Source of the DNA: Aquimarina sediminis
Lineage (GTDB): Bacteria; Bacteroidota; Bacteroidia; Flavobacteriales; Flavobacteriaceae
DNA: 64,000 nucleotides
Reading direction: 5' to 3'
Assembly (NCBI RefSeq): GCF_002895435.1
Contig: NZ_POYJ01000002.1
Span: forward strand, 620,001-684,000
The translations under genes and the position numbers were made by a program. Below, one piece after another: positions 27,982-36,180 of the stretch. How positions within the stretch are numbered: position 1 is the first letter of the stretch; the number at the start of each line of letters is the position of its first letter. The notes beneath the pieces were generated by a model. That model saw nothing but the letters and a program-made list of their open reading frames with translations, had not been told where the DNA came from and did no database searches.

Positions 27982-29127
27982 TTACCAACCAAAATCTTCT
28001 TTGATTTTGTTTACTTTATCCAACATATAATCTTTGGTTAAGAAAGCAACTTCTGCAAGTTGAAAACCACTTTCATAGGCTCTCATTGCTTTTTTGGGCT
28101 CCCCAGTTTGTTCATAAAACATACCAAGGTAATAATATCCTAGCATCAAGTCAGAATGCTCCTTGATAGCTAGCTTGCCTAGAGGTTCCATCTCAGACCA
28201 ATTTTCGGTCTTTTCTATAGCTGTAGATATTGCTATAAAGTCATTGATTCTTATTTTACGCTTTATTCCATATAATTTTTCTGTAGTCTTGTATATGTCT
28301 ACCAGATAATCATAAGGAGAAGTTTCTAAAGGAAGAATAACTTCTTTATATGTTTTTTTGCTTATTGGGCGATACATCTCAAAAATATTTTCGAGAGCTT
28401 TCGGGATCGCTTTTCCTACCAAAGTGTAGTGCGATGATTCTTCAAAATTGTCAAAGAAATAGTTGATTTCTGGGTTTTCTATAGCTGATAGTTTTTCATC
28501 TAGAGCGATTAGATCTTTTTTGATATTATCAGCATCATTGGTTGCAGTAGCCAAATAGTACCAAATCTCGGATCCAGTAGATAGCCTGGTAGTAATTCGT
28601 TCTCCCATTGGTGGTCCGAACTCAGGGCTAAGACTTATATAACCTTGAAAAATAGGATTGTCTTTAAACAAAAAATAATTAATAAAATTGGCTGTATAGT
28701 CATGACCAACAATAATTTTTAGTTGTGCGGTACGATATGTCTGATTAAGGTACGGTACCAACTCTTGTCCTATAAATTCGAAAAACTCTGCACCTTTTAA
28801 TTCAGGTAAGAATTCTGCTGTGTCATATTTACAATCATCTTCTCTGGTTTTTCTTTGATTAACCCCTACGACAATTGATTCGGGCATATCTTCCCAGTAA
28901 GAGAAATAATCAACATTTCCGGCAACGGGCTCAAATAGATAATCCCCATCCAGTACTATGATTAAGGGGTATATTTTATCTTCGTTTTTTTTGTAATTAC
29001 GTGGAAGCTGAATTTTTAACTCTCTGTTTTGATCTAATTTAACAGATCTGAAGGACTCGTAGATAGCCTGTCCATAGCTGGAAACAACAAAAACACAAGC
29101 GATAATAAGAGTTACACTTTTTTTCAT
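27982..29127 (-). CDS. Esterase-fold (alpha/beta hydrolase) exported protein with altered nucleophile motif
   Basis: 381 aa. Signal peptide 1-19 (ending SSYGQ), an IroE/esterase-D-type alpha/beta-hydrolase domain at about 20-255, then a helical TPR-like tail (about 300-375). The nucleophile elbow reads VGHDYTAN (Asp143) where esterases have GHSxGG. The later His (SSHYTLVGKAIP) is kept. It may use Asp, as haloalkane dehalogenases do, or be a non-catalytic binding protein. Last gene of the panC-panD-membrane protein cluster (50 bp gap) and followed by a terminator. Confidence 0.8.
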   Translation of the reverse strand: MKKSVTLIIACVFVVSSYGQAIYESFRSVKLDQNRELKIQLPRNYKKNEDKIYPLIIVLDGDYLFEPVAGNVDYFSYWEDMPESIVVGVNQRKTREDDCKYDTAEFLPELKGAEFFEFIGQELVPYLNQTYRTAQLKIIVGHDYTANFINYFLFKDNPIFQGYISLSPEFGPPMGERITTRLSTGSEIWYYLATATNDADNIKKDLIALDEKLSAIENPEINYFFDNFEESSHYTLVGKAIPKALENIFEMYRPISKKTYKEVILPLETSPYDYLVDIYKTTEKLYGIKRKIRINDFIAISTAIEKTENWSEMEPLGKLAIKEHSDLMLGYYYLGMFYEQTGEPKKAMRAYESGFQLAEVAFLTKDYMLDKVNKIKEDFGW

Positions 29128-29177
29128 GAGTATTTTGGATTAGGGTTAAGCAAAGGGACAATATATAAATTATTTCC

Positions 29178-30143
29178 TTATTTTTCTCTGTTTAAAATAG
29201 GTAGAAATAAAAAGGATAACGCTCCTATAATTATATTTATTGCAGTTTGAGACCCCCATAAAATCCAACCGAAAGCTTCTCCTGCAGGTTTTTCTACGTC
29301 AAAAAGTAATAAAGCAGCAGATATTGCTATAGGAAATACACCAATACCGCCATTGGTCGTAGACATTGCGATAGATCCAGCAACAAATGTAACCAATACA
29401 GGACCTATAGATAAATCAGCAGTTTCGGGAACAGTATATTTAATAACATAAAACATCCCAACATATAATCCCCAAATTAAAAATGTGTAAAAAACAAAAG
29501 CCCTTCTTCTTTTAATTTTATAAATACTTTTTATTCCTTCGAGAATCCCTTCGCCAAAAAGACGAATTTTAACAAGAATAGGATTGTTAGACGTTTTTAT
29601 GAGTTTAAGGAATAAAATACCCATAACTATCAGCCCCAAAAGCATGGCTAGCGTAATAAACGGACTAGCTATTTTTTCTTGTAAATAGGATAGTAAGAGT
29701 TCTGACTGAAACAATAACGCAATTGCAATTATTAATAAAAGCATTAGTGAATCAATTACTCTTTCTGATATGATAGTTCCAAAAGCTTTTTTAAACGGGA
29801 TATCTTCATAGGTTGATATGGTACCGCCACGAAGAATTTCTCCCGATCTGGGGATTCCTAAATTAGCAAGATAACCTGCCATAACAGCCATAAAGCTATT
29901 TGAAAGTTTTACAGAATATCCCAGAGGTTCTAATAAAAATTTCCATCGATACGCTCTGGAAAGATGAGAAATGATTCCCATGGTCACGGATAGAATAATC
30001 CACTTTGGATTTGCTTGAGCAATGTAATCTAGTGTTTTTTGTCTTTCTTCGGGAGTGGCAGAACTGATAGAATACCAAATTAAAAAAACTCCCAAAGCTA
30101 ATGGGAGTATAATTTTAAGGTACTTTATAAGCTTAGGATTCAC
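29178..30143 (-). CDS. Lysylphosphatidylglycerol synthase transmembrane-region (UPF0104) family protein
   Basis: 321 aa integral membrane protein with about eight hydrophobic helices, the flippase-like domain found in front of the MprF catalytic domain but here alone. Family landmarks: SRAYRWKFLLEPLGY, GYLANLGIPRSGEILRG and TNGGIGVFPIAIS. Homologues are thought to move lipids or polyprenol-linked substrates across the inner membrane; the substrate here is unknown. It starts 4 bases after panD, so the genes are cotranscribed, an order common in Flavobacteriia. Confidence 0.88.
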   Translation of the reverse strand: MNPKLIKYLKIILPLALGVFLIWYSISSATPEERQKTLDYIAQANPKWIILSVTMGIISHLSRAYRWKFLLEPLGYSVKLSNSFMAVMAGYLANLGIPRSGEILRGGTISTYEDIPFKKAFGTIISERVIDSLMLLLIIAIALLFQSELLLSYLQEKIASPFITLAMLLGLIVMGILFLKLIKTSNNPILVKIRLFGEGILEGIKSIYKIKRRRAFVFYTFLIWGLYVGMFYVIKYTVPETADLSIGPVLVTFVAGSIAMSTTNGGIGVFPIAISAALLLFDVEKPAGEAFGWILWGSQTAINIIIGALSFLFLPILNREK

Positions 30144-30147
30144 TATG

Positions 30148-30498
30148 CTATTTTAATAAATTGTTTTCTTCATTAGGAAAGAGAAGCTTTGGTTTGAAGC
30201 TTTTGGCATCTTCTATATCCATCATGGCATAGGTGATTAGTATTAATACATCTCCTTTTGCCACTTTCCTTGCGGCTGCACCATTAAGCGTTATCTCTCC
30301 ACTGTTTCTCGGACCTGGTATTGCGTATGTTTCTAGTCGTTCTCCGTTGTTATTGTTTACAATCTGGACTTTTTCTCCCTCAATAATGTTGGCGGCATCC
30401 ATTAAGTCTTGATCAATTGTAATACTACCAATATAATTTAAATCGGCACCGGTTACTTTAACTCGATGAATTTTTGATTTTACTACGTGTACAAACAT
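30148..30498 (-). CDS. panD: Aspartate 1-decarboxylase proenzyme
   Basis: 116 aa, standard size. Makes beta-alanine for pantothenate from L-aspartate using a pyruvoyl group. The self-cleavage site is Gly24-Ser25 in NYIGSITID, which yields the pyruvoyl-bearing alpha chain. Downstream landmarks [25 protein letters not shown] and [11 protein letters not shown] are all present. 19 bp after panC on the same strand, so two steps of pantothenate synthesis are coexpressed. Confidence 0.96.
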   Translation of the reverse strand: MFVHVVKSKIHRVKVTGADLNYIGSITIDQDLMDAANIIEGEKVQIVNNNNGERLETYAIPGPRNSGEITLNGAAARKVAKGDVLILITYAMMDIEDAKSFKPKLLFPNEENNLLK

Positions 30499-30517
30499 GT
30501 TACAAAGTTAGTTATTT

Positions 30518-31366
30518 TTAATTTAGAGCAATATTATCAATGAGTCTTATCTCTCCTGCAAATACAGCTATAAAAGCTCTGTATTTAGTGTCTTTTTGTT
30601 TCCGTTTAATAGATTTCAGATCTGATGCTTTCGCAATTTCAAAGTATTCTAATGTTAACTCATCGTTAGCTTTGAATTGTTCTGATACCCATTTGTTTAG
30701 AGTAGTAACACTTTTTGTGCCAAAATCCTTTTTTACTTGTTTTAAAATTGAATAAATTAAAGGGGATTCATCAAGCTGTTTCTGGTTTAACCTTTTATTT
30801 CGAGAGCTTAGGGCTAAACCGCTCTCTTCTCTGTATATAGGGCAGCCAATAATTTGGACTGACATTTTTTCAATTTCAATTAATTTTTTGACAATTTGAA
30901 GTTGCTGAAAATCTTTTTCGCCAAAATAAGCTTTATTGGGAGTAATAATATTGAAAAAATGATACAGAACAGTTCCGACACCATCAAAATGACCAGGTCT
31001 AAATTTACCTTCCATTTCATTTTCTAATCCCTTAAAATCATAGCTTATTGAGGAAATCTGGTCTCCATAAACCTCTTTTGGGGTAGGAGCGAACACAATT
31101 ATTTCTTCTGATAACTTTGATAAAAGTTTGATGTCAGAGTCTAAAGTTCTGGGATAATTAACCAAATCTTCAGAGGTGTTAAACTGTGTTGGGTTAACAA
31201 AAATGCTAACTATTACTTTTTGGTTTTCCTTGAGAGCCCTTTCTATCAGGGCTAAATGTCCCTGATGTAACGCTCCCATTGTGGGAACAAATCCAATGGT
31301 TTCACCCTTCTTGATAAAACTTGCAACATCTGCAATTATGTCTAGTCTTTTTTTGTGTACCCGCAT
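30518..31366 (-). CDS. panC: Pantothenate synthetase
   Basis: 282 aa. Condenses pantoate and beta-alanine with ATP. Class-I-like nucleotidyl-transfer fold: FVPTMGALHQGHL carries the HIGH-type motif, then FVNPTQF, YFGEKDFQQL and the KMSKS-equivalent region EESGLALSSRNKRL. First gene of panC-panD-membrane protein-hydrolase. Divergent from the glycogen-synthase-like gene, with a -7 box for each direction in the 112-bp gap. Confidence 0.96.
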   Translation of the reverse strand: MRVHKKRLDIIADVASFIKKGETIGFVPTMGALHQGHLALIERALKENQKVIVSIFVNPTQFNTSEDLVNYPRTLDSDIKLLSKLSEEIIVFAPTPKEVYGDQISSISYDFKGLENEMEGKFRPGHFDGVGTVLYHFFNIITPNKAYFGEKDFQQLQIVKKLIEIEKMSVQIIGCPIYREESGLALSSRNKRLNQKQLDESPLIYSILKQVKKDFGTKSVTTLNKWVSEQFKANDELTLEYFEIAKASDLKSIKRKQKDTKYRAFIAVFAGEIRLIDNIALN

Positions 31367-31389
31367 TGACGTATAACTTATAAGGCGTG

Positions 31390-31397
31390 CAAAAATA
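31390..31397 (-). promoter_or_regulatory. -7 box for the panC operon
   Basis: Minus-strand TATTTTTG (plus CAAAAATA), 23 bases before the panC ATG at 31366. Confidence 0.5.
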
Positions 31398-31428
31398 AGA
31401 TATTACTGGCAGACTGCATAAATTTTCG

Positions 31429-31436
31429 TAATTTTG
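31429..31436 (+). promoter_or_regulatory. -7 box for the GT5-like/DUF4270/glmS cluster
   Basis: TAATTTTG matches TAnnTTTG, 42 bases before the ATG at 31479. Confidence 0.5.
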
Positions 31437-31452
31437 CAAAATTAATTCCAAA

Positions 31453-31478
31453 AGGAGGACGATAAAAGTATCGATTAT
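31453..31478 (+). promoter_or_regulatory. Shine-Dalgarno site with hairpin-bridged spacing
   Basis: AGGAGG (31453-31458) is 20 bases from the ATG, too far to work directly. Between them CGATA-AAAG-TATCG (31460-31473) forms a perfect 5-bp hairpin; folding it out leaves six bases of effective spacing. Confidence 0.4.
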
Positions 31479-32288
31479 ATGAAAGATAAGAGGATATTGT
31501 ATGTATCATCAGAAGTAATACCTTACCTACCAGAGACAGAAATTTCATCTATGTCTTTTGAGGCGCCACGAATGGTAAATAGTAAAGGCGGGCAAATAAG
31601 AATTTTTATGCCTAGATATGGAAACATTAATGAAAGAAGACATCAATTACATGAGGTGATTCGGCTTTCGGGTATGAATTTAGTAATTAATGATTTAGAT
31701 ATGCCTCTTATCATTAAGGTAGCGTCTATTCCGAAAGAGCGAATGCAAGTGTATTTTATTGATAATGAAGATTACTTTAAAAGAAAAGCAACTTTGACGG
31801 ATGAAGAAGGAAAGCTGTTTCCTGATAATGACGAACGAGCTATTTTTTTTGCTAAAGGGGTTATCGAAACTGTCAAAAAATTAAATTGGTCACCAGATGT
31901 AATCCATGTACATGGGTGGTTAGCTTCTCTTTTGCCATTATATCTAAAGCATTATTACGCTAATGAACCTCTTTTTGGTCATAGTAAAATTGTAACTTCT
32001 GTGTATAATAGTGGTTATGATGGGATATTGGATAAAAATATGATGGGGAAGGTAAAATTTGACGGAATAGCAGAAGAAAAAATAAGTGATCTAGAGGAGC
32101 CAACATATAGTAATCTTATGAAAGTAGCTGTGGATAATTCTGATGCCGTTATTGTCGGGTCTGAAGAAATTCCTGAAGAGCTTGTAGAGCACTTAAAGAC
32201 TATAGACCAACCAGTTTTAGAATATAAAAAACCAGATGAATTTGCTGAAGCCTATGAAGCTTTCTATCAAACCGAAGTATTGGTATAG
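31479..32288 (+). CDS. Glycogen/starch synthase N-terminal-domain protein (GT5-like, lacking C-terminal half)
   Basis: 269 aa corresponding only to the N-terminal Rossmann domain of GT5 glycogen synthases (full enzymes are about 470 aa). Landmarks: YVSSEVIPY, MPRYGNINERRH and the VIHVHGWLASLLPLYLK helix. The KTGGL sugar-nucleotide motif after the first strand is replaced by EISSMSFEAP, and no second GT-B domain follows. A glucosyltransferase role is therefore doubtful. The reading frame is healthy and cotranscribed with the DUF4270 gene, so it is a conserved derivative rather than decay. Function unknown. Confidence 0.8.
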   Translation: MKDKRILYVSSEVIPYLPETEISSMSFEAPRMVNSKGGQIRIFMPRYGNINERRHQLHEVIRLSGMNLVINDLDMPLIIKVASIPKERMQVYFIDNEDYFKRKATLTDEEGKLFPDNDERAIFFAKGVIETVKKLNWSPDVIHVHGWLASLLPLYLKHYYANEPLFGHSKIVTSVYNSGYDGILDKNMMGKVKFDGIAEEKISDLEEPTYSNLMKVAVDNSDAVIVGSEEIPEELVEHLKTIDQPVLEYKKPDEFAEAYEAFYQTEVLV

Positions 32289-32309
32289 GCAAAATGACTT
32301 AAATTATTT

Positions 32310-33956
32310 ATGAAATTGAAGAACGTTTTAATTAGAGTAACAGCTATAGTAGCTGTTATTGTTACCTTTTTGTCTTGCGACAATGATTTTAATTCTGTTG
32401 GTAGTGAAATTATTGGAGATGTAAATTTTGAAGACAAAAAATACAGTACAATACCCGTATCTTATAGTAGAAAATTTGAAAGGGTACGTACAAGTAGGTT
32501 AGTGCATAATAATCAAGCTCTTCATGCTAATGTGTTAGGTGTGTATAATGACCCTGTTTATGGTCAGTCTGTATATAGCGTGCTTTCTCAGGTACAGCCA
32601 AATACCTTTAATCCAGATTTTGGAGATAATGCTGTTCTGGATAGTGTAGTCCTTAATTTACCATATTTCTCTGAAGCTACAGCAACGGCTACCGATGATA
32701 ATGGAGCTACCATTACTACATATGAATTAGATTCGATTTATGGAAGCCAACCGTTTAAATTATCAGTGTATCAATCAGATTATTTTTTAAGAGATTTTGA
32801 CCCTGCATCTAGTGATAGGCAGGTATATTATTCAGATGATATTCAAAATAATTTTGGTCCCGAAGTTGAACCAGCAAGTAATTTGCTATACAGTACTACT
32901 TCTTTTGTTCCTTCTGCATCAGAATTAACATTACTACTCCCTGATGGAACCGATGAAGGAACAGAGCCAGATGTAAGCAGAGTATCCCCTAGGTTAAGAA
33001 TTAAGTTTTCTGATGAGGTTAGGGATAGGTTCAAAGAACAATTCCTGGATAAAGAAGGCGGTGTAGAATTGAGTAATGCCAATAACTTCTTTAACTATTT
33101 CAGAGGGATTTATTTTAAAACAGAACCTGTTAATAATGATGGAAGCCTTGTTTTGTTTAATATGAGTGGCGGTGATATAACATTACATTATACATCTGAC
33201 TCTGGAACTCCAGTCGAAAGAACACAAAAAACGCTAGAGTTATCATTTGTCAATAATATAGTAAACGCTATTACGACAACGTTAGATCCTACGATTGCTG
33301 AAGAGTTAAAGGATGAAAATCAGGATAAAATTAATGGAGAAGATAATCTTTATCTAAAAGGAGGAGATGGTTCATATGCAGTAATCGATCTATTTGGAGG
33401 AACAGTTATTAATGAAAATGGAGAAGAAGAAAACGAATTAAGTTTCTTAAGAAGACAAGATTGGTTGATTAATGATGCAAACCTTACGTTTTATGTTAAT
33501 AGGGATAAAGTTACATCGGGAGGAGATACAGAGCCAGAAAGAATTTATGTTTTTAATCTGAAAACAGGGACAATCCTTGCAGATTATAGTTTAGATTCTA
33601 ATTTTCAGTTGCTTAATGAAGAAGATCCGGTGAATTCTATTTTAAGTCATTTAGGAAGAATTAATAGAGACTCTGACAAAAAAGGAGAATCGTATAAAAT
33701 AAGACTTACGCAGCATATTCTTAGTCTTCTGGACGACGAAGAAATCGAGAATGTAAAGATTGGAGTTGCAGTGTCTCAAAACGTAAATATAACAACAACC
33801 GCCATTGGTGATACCCCCACAACTAATGATGAGATAATTCCCTCCTCATCAATAATTTCCCATGAAGGAACAATACTCTACGGAAATGGAGAAAATGTTC
33901 CTGAAGCTAAACGTTTAAAACTTGATATTTTTTATACAGCGTCAAAAAAGAACTAA
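32310..33956 (+). CDS. DUF4270 domain-containing lipoprotein
   Basis: 548 aa. Lipoprotein signal MKLKNVLIRVTAIVAVIVTFLSC with lipobox Cys near residue 23, followed by acidic DND, a usual surface-export-type start in Bacteroidetes. The remainder is a beta-rich DUF4270 domain restricted to Bacteroidetes; no enzyme motif was found. It sits 21 bp after the GT5-like gene and 23 bp before glmS. Location beside glmS suggests a cell-envelope role, which is inference. Confidence 0.85.
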   Translation: MKLKNVLIRVTAIVAVIVTFLSCDNDFNSVGSEIIGDVNFEDKKYSTIPVSYSRKFERVRTSRLVHNNQALHANVLGVYNDPVYGQSVYSVLSQVQPNTFNPDFGDNAVLDSVVLNLPYFSEATATATDDNGATITTYELDSIYGSQPFKLSVYQSDYFLRDFDPASSDRQVYYSDDIQNNFGPEVEPASNLLYSTTSFVPSASELTLLLPDGTDEGTEPDVSRVSPRLRIKFSDEVRDRFKEQFLDKEGGVELSNANNFFNYFRGIYFKTEPVNNDGSLVLFNMSGGDITLHYTSDSGTPVERTQKTLELSFVNNIVNAITTTLDPTIAEELKDENQDKINGEDNLYLKGGDGSYAVIDLFGGTVINENGEEENELSFLRRQDWLINDANLTFYVNRDKVTSGGDTEPERIYVFNLKTGTILADYSLDSNFQLLNEEDPVNSILSHLGRINRDSDKKGESYKIRLTQHILSLLDDEEIENVKIGVAVSQNVNITTTAIGDTPTTNDEIIPSSSIISHEGTILYGNGENVPEAKRLKLDIFYTASKKN

Positions 33957-33979
33957 CAATATTTAAAAAAACTTAAATC

Positions 33980-35827
33980 ATGTGCGGAATTGTAGGGTAC
34001 ATTGGGCATAGGGATGCCTATCCAATTGTGTTAAAGGGGTTAAAAAGATTAGAGTACAGAGGATATGATTCTGCTGGTATTGCTCTTTATGATGGAGAAG
34101 ATATTAAATTATCTAAGACCAAGGGTAAAGTAGCGGATCTCGAAAAACGATTAGAAAAAGAGATCTCAACAAAAGGGACTATTGGGATCGGGCATACTAG
34201 ATGGGCTACCCATGGTGTGCCTAATGATGTGAATTCTCATCCGCATTATTCTAATTCAGGAAACCTTGTAATTATACACAACGGAATTATCGAGAATTAC
34301 GAATCTCTTAGAAAAGAGCTGTCTAATAGAGGGTATACATTTACATCTGAGACTGATACAGAAGTGTTGGTAAATCTAATAGAAGACGTTAAAACCAAAG
34401 AGAATGTAAAACTCGGTAAAGCTGTACAAATAGCTTTAAATCAAACTGTAGGAGCTTATGCAATAGCGGTTTTTGACAAGCAAAAGCCAGACGAAATTGT
34501 TGTTGCAAGATTAGGTAGCCCCTTAGCGATAGGGGTGGGTGAAGATGAGTTTTTTATTGCTTCTGATGCTTCTCCCTTTATAGAATACACCAATAATGCA
34601 ATCTATCTTGAAGATGGCGAAATGGCTATCGTAAGAAGAAATAAAGGTGTAAAAGTAAGAAACATTAAAGATGATAAATTAGTTGACCCGTATTTGCAAG
34701 AGCTACAAATTAATCTTGAGCAGATAGAAAAAGGAGGCTATGATCATTTTATGCTTAAAGAGATTTATGAGCAACCTAATGCTATAAGCGACACTTATAG
34801 AGGAAGAATGCGAGTAGCAGAAGGAATTATAAAGATGGCAGGAATAGATGATAATCTTGCCAAGCTCCTAAATGCAAAACGTATACTAATCGTTGCATGT
34901 GGTACCTCATGGCACGCCGGTTTGGTAGCAGAATATATTTTTGAAGAATTAGTTCGTGTTCCGGTTGAAGTAGAGTATGCTTCAGAATTTAGATATCGAA
35001 ACCCCATAATCCACCAGGATGATGTTGTGATCGCAATATCCCAAAGTGGGGAAACTGCTGATACAATGGCAGCGATTAAATTAGCCAAAGAAAATGGAGC
35101 TTTTGTTTTTGGAGTGTGTAACGTAGTTGGTTCCTCTATATCAAGAGAAACTCATGCAGGAGCTTATACACATGCAGGACCAGAAATTGGCGTTGCCTCG
35201 ACAAAAGCATTTACAACACAAATTACCGTTTTATCTTTAATTGCATTAAAACTTGCTGAGCGCAAAGGAGCAATTTCTAATAGTGATTTCCATTATTACT
35301 TACAAGAATTAGAAAGAATCCCTGAAAAAGTAAAACAGGCATTAGAATCTAATGAACATATCAAGTTTATAGCTGATACTTATAAATCAGCAAAAAATTT
35401 CTTGTATTTAGGAAGAGGATTTAATTTTCCTGTAGCCTTAGAAGGAGCATTGAAACTAAAAGAGATATCATATATACATGCAGAAGGGTATCCTGCTGCT
35501 GAGATGAAGCATGGGCCGATTGCATTAATCGATGAGCAAATGCCAGTTGTGGTAATAGCAACCAAAAAAGGTCATTATGAGAAAGTTGTAAGTAATATTC
35601 AAGAAATTAAATCTAGAAAAGGAAAGATTATCGCGATTGTTACAGAAGGAGATGAGACCGTAAAAAATCTTGCAGATCACGTGATTGAAGTTCCTGAAAC
35701 CGAAGAGTTTTTAACTCCTCTTCTTACAACAATACCATTACAATTATTGTCTTATCACATAGCTGTAATGTTGGATAAAAACGTAGACCAACCAAGAAAT
35801 TTGGCAAAATCAGTAACAGTAGAATAG
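33980..35827 (+). CDS. glmS: Glutamine-fructose-6-phosphate aminotransferase (isomerizing)
   Basis: 615 aa, standard length. Makes glucosamine-6-phosphate, the entry to peptidoglycan and LPS amino sugars. The glutaminase domain starts MCGIVGYIGHR with the N-terminal Cys nucleophile exposed after Met removal. Two SIS isomerase domains follow (about 290-430 and 460-600), with ACGTSWHAGL, SQSGETADT and EMKHGPIALI. C-terminus ends LAKSVTVE as in the family. A strong terminator follows. Confidence 0.97.
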   Translation: MCGIVGYIGHRDAYPIVLKGLKRLEYRGYDSAGIALYDGEDIKLSKTKGKVADLEKRLEKEISTKGTIGIGHTRWATHGVPNDVNSHPHYSNSGNLVIIHNGIIENYESLRKELSNRGYTFTSETDTEVLVNLIEDVKTKENVKLGKAVQIALNQTVGAYAIAVFDKQKPDEIVVARLGSPLAIGVGEDEFFIASDASPFIEYTNNAIYLEDGEMAIVRRNKGVKVRNIKDDKLVDPYLQELQINLEQIEKGGYDHFMLKEIYEQPNAISDTYRGRMRVAEGIIKMAGIDDNLAKLLNAKRILIVACGTSWHAGLVAEYIFEELVRVPVEVEYASEFRYRNPIIHQDDVVIAISQSGETADTMAAIKLAKENGAFVFGVCNVVGSSISRETHAGAYTHAGPEIGVASTKAFTTQITVLSLIALKLAERKGAISNSDFHYYLQELERIPEKVKQALESNEHIKFIADTYKSAKNFLYLGRGFNFPVALEGALKLKEISYIHAEGYPAAEMKHGPIALIDEQMPVVVIATKKGHYEKVVSNIQEIKSRKGKIIAIVTEGDETVKNLADHVIEVPETEEFLTPLLTTIPLQLLSYHIAVMLDKNVDQPRNLAKSVTVE

Positions 35828-35872
35828 TGATTTACGCTCTATTAGATTATTGATTTGTAAGTAAATATATTC

Positions 35873-35908
35873 AAAAGCCTGTTTGCAATTTTGTAAACAG
35901 GCTTTTTT
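35873..35908 (+). terminator. Intrinsic terminator after glmS
   Basis: 12-bp stem AAAAGCCTGTTT / AAACAGGCTTTT around a 10-base loop, with six Ts. Confidence 0.9.
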
Positions 35909-36009
35909 AGTTTAAACTAAACCCACTAAATGATTGCTTCGCTCTTCAATATGTGCCAGTTTAAAAACGCATCTCTCTCTTTTTAATCGCAAGGAATTAG
36001 CTTTAGAAA

Positions 36010-36058
36010 GGTGATTTTACACTTACTTTTTGAATAAGTTTTAAAGTAAGGTAAAACC
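36010..36058. repeat. Imperfect inverted repeat upstream of TonB receptor
   Basis: TTTTAC(A)CTTACTTT near 36015-36029 and AAAGTAAGGTAAAA (36043-36056) are complementary apart from one extra base, about 125-165 bp before the receptor ATG. No T-run follows, so a regulatory site is possible. Confidence 0.4.
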
Positions 36059-36180
36059 GTAAATTGATGATAATTTATGTTAATTGTTATTTATATGATA
36101 AAAACACAAAGGTTTGCTTGATATATTGAAAGATTGATAAAAAAACGTATATTGTTGTCATAACTAATAAAACTTAGGGT

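Larger units (their letters stand above)
35828..36180. other. Intergenic region between glmS and TonB receptor
   Basis: 353 bp with the glmS terminator (35873-35908) and one imperfect inverted repeat. No gene and no TAnnTTTG box was found in front of the receptor. Confidence 0.6.
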
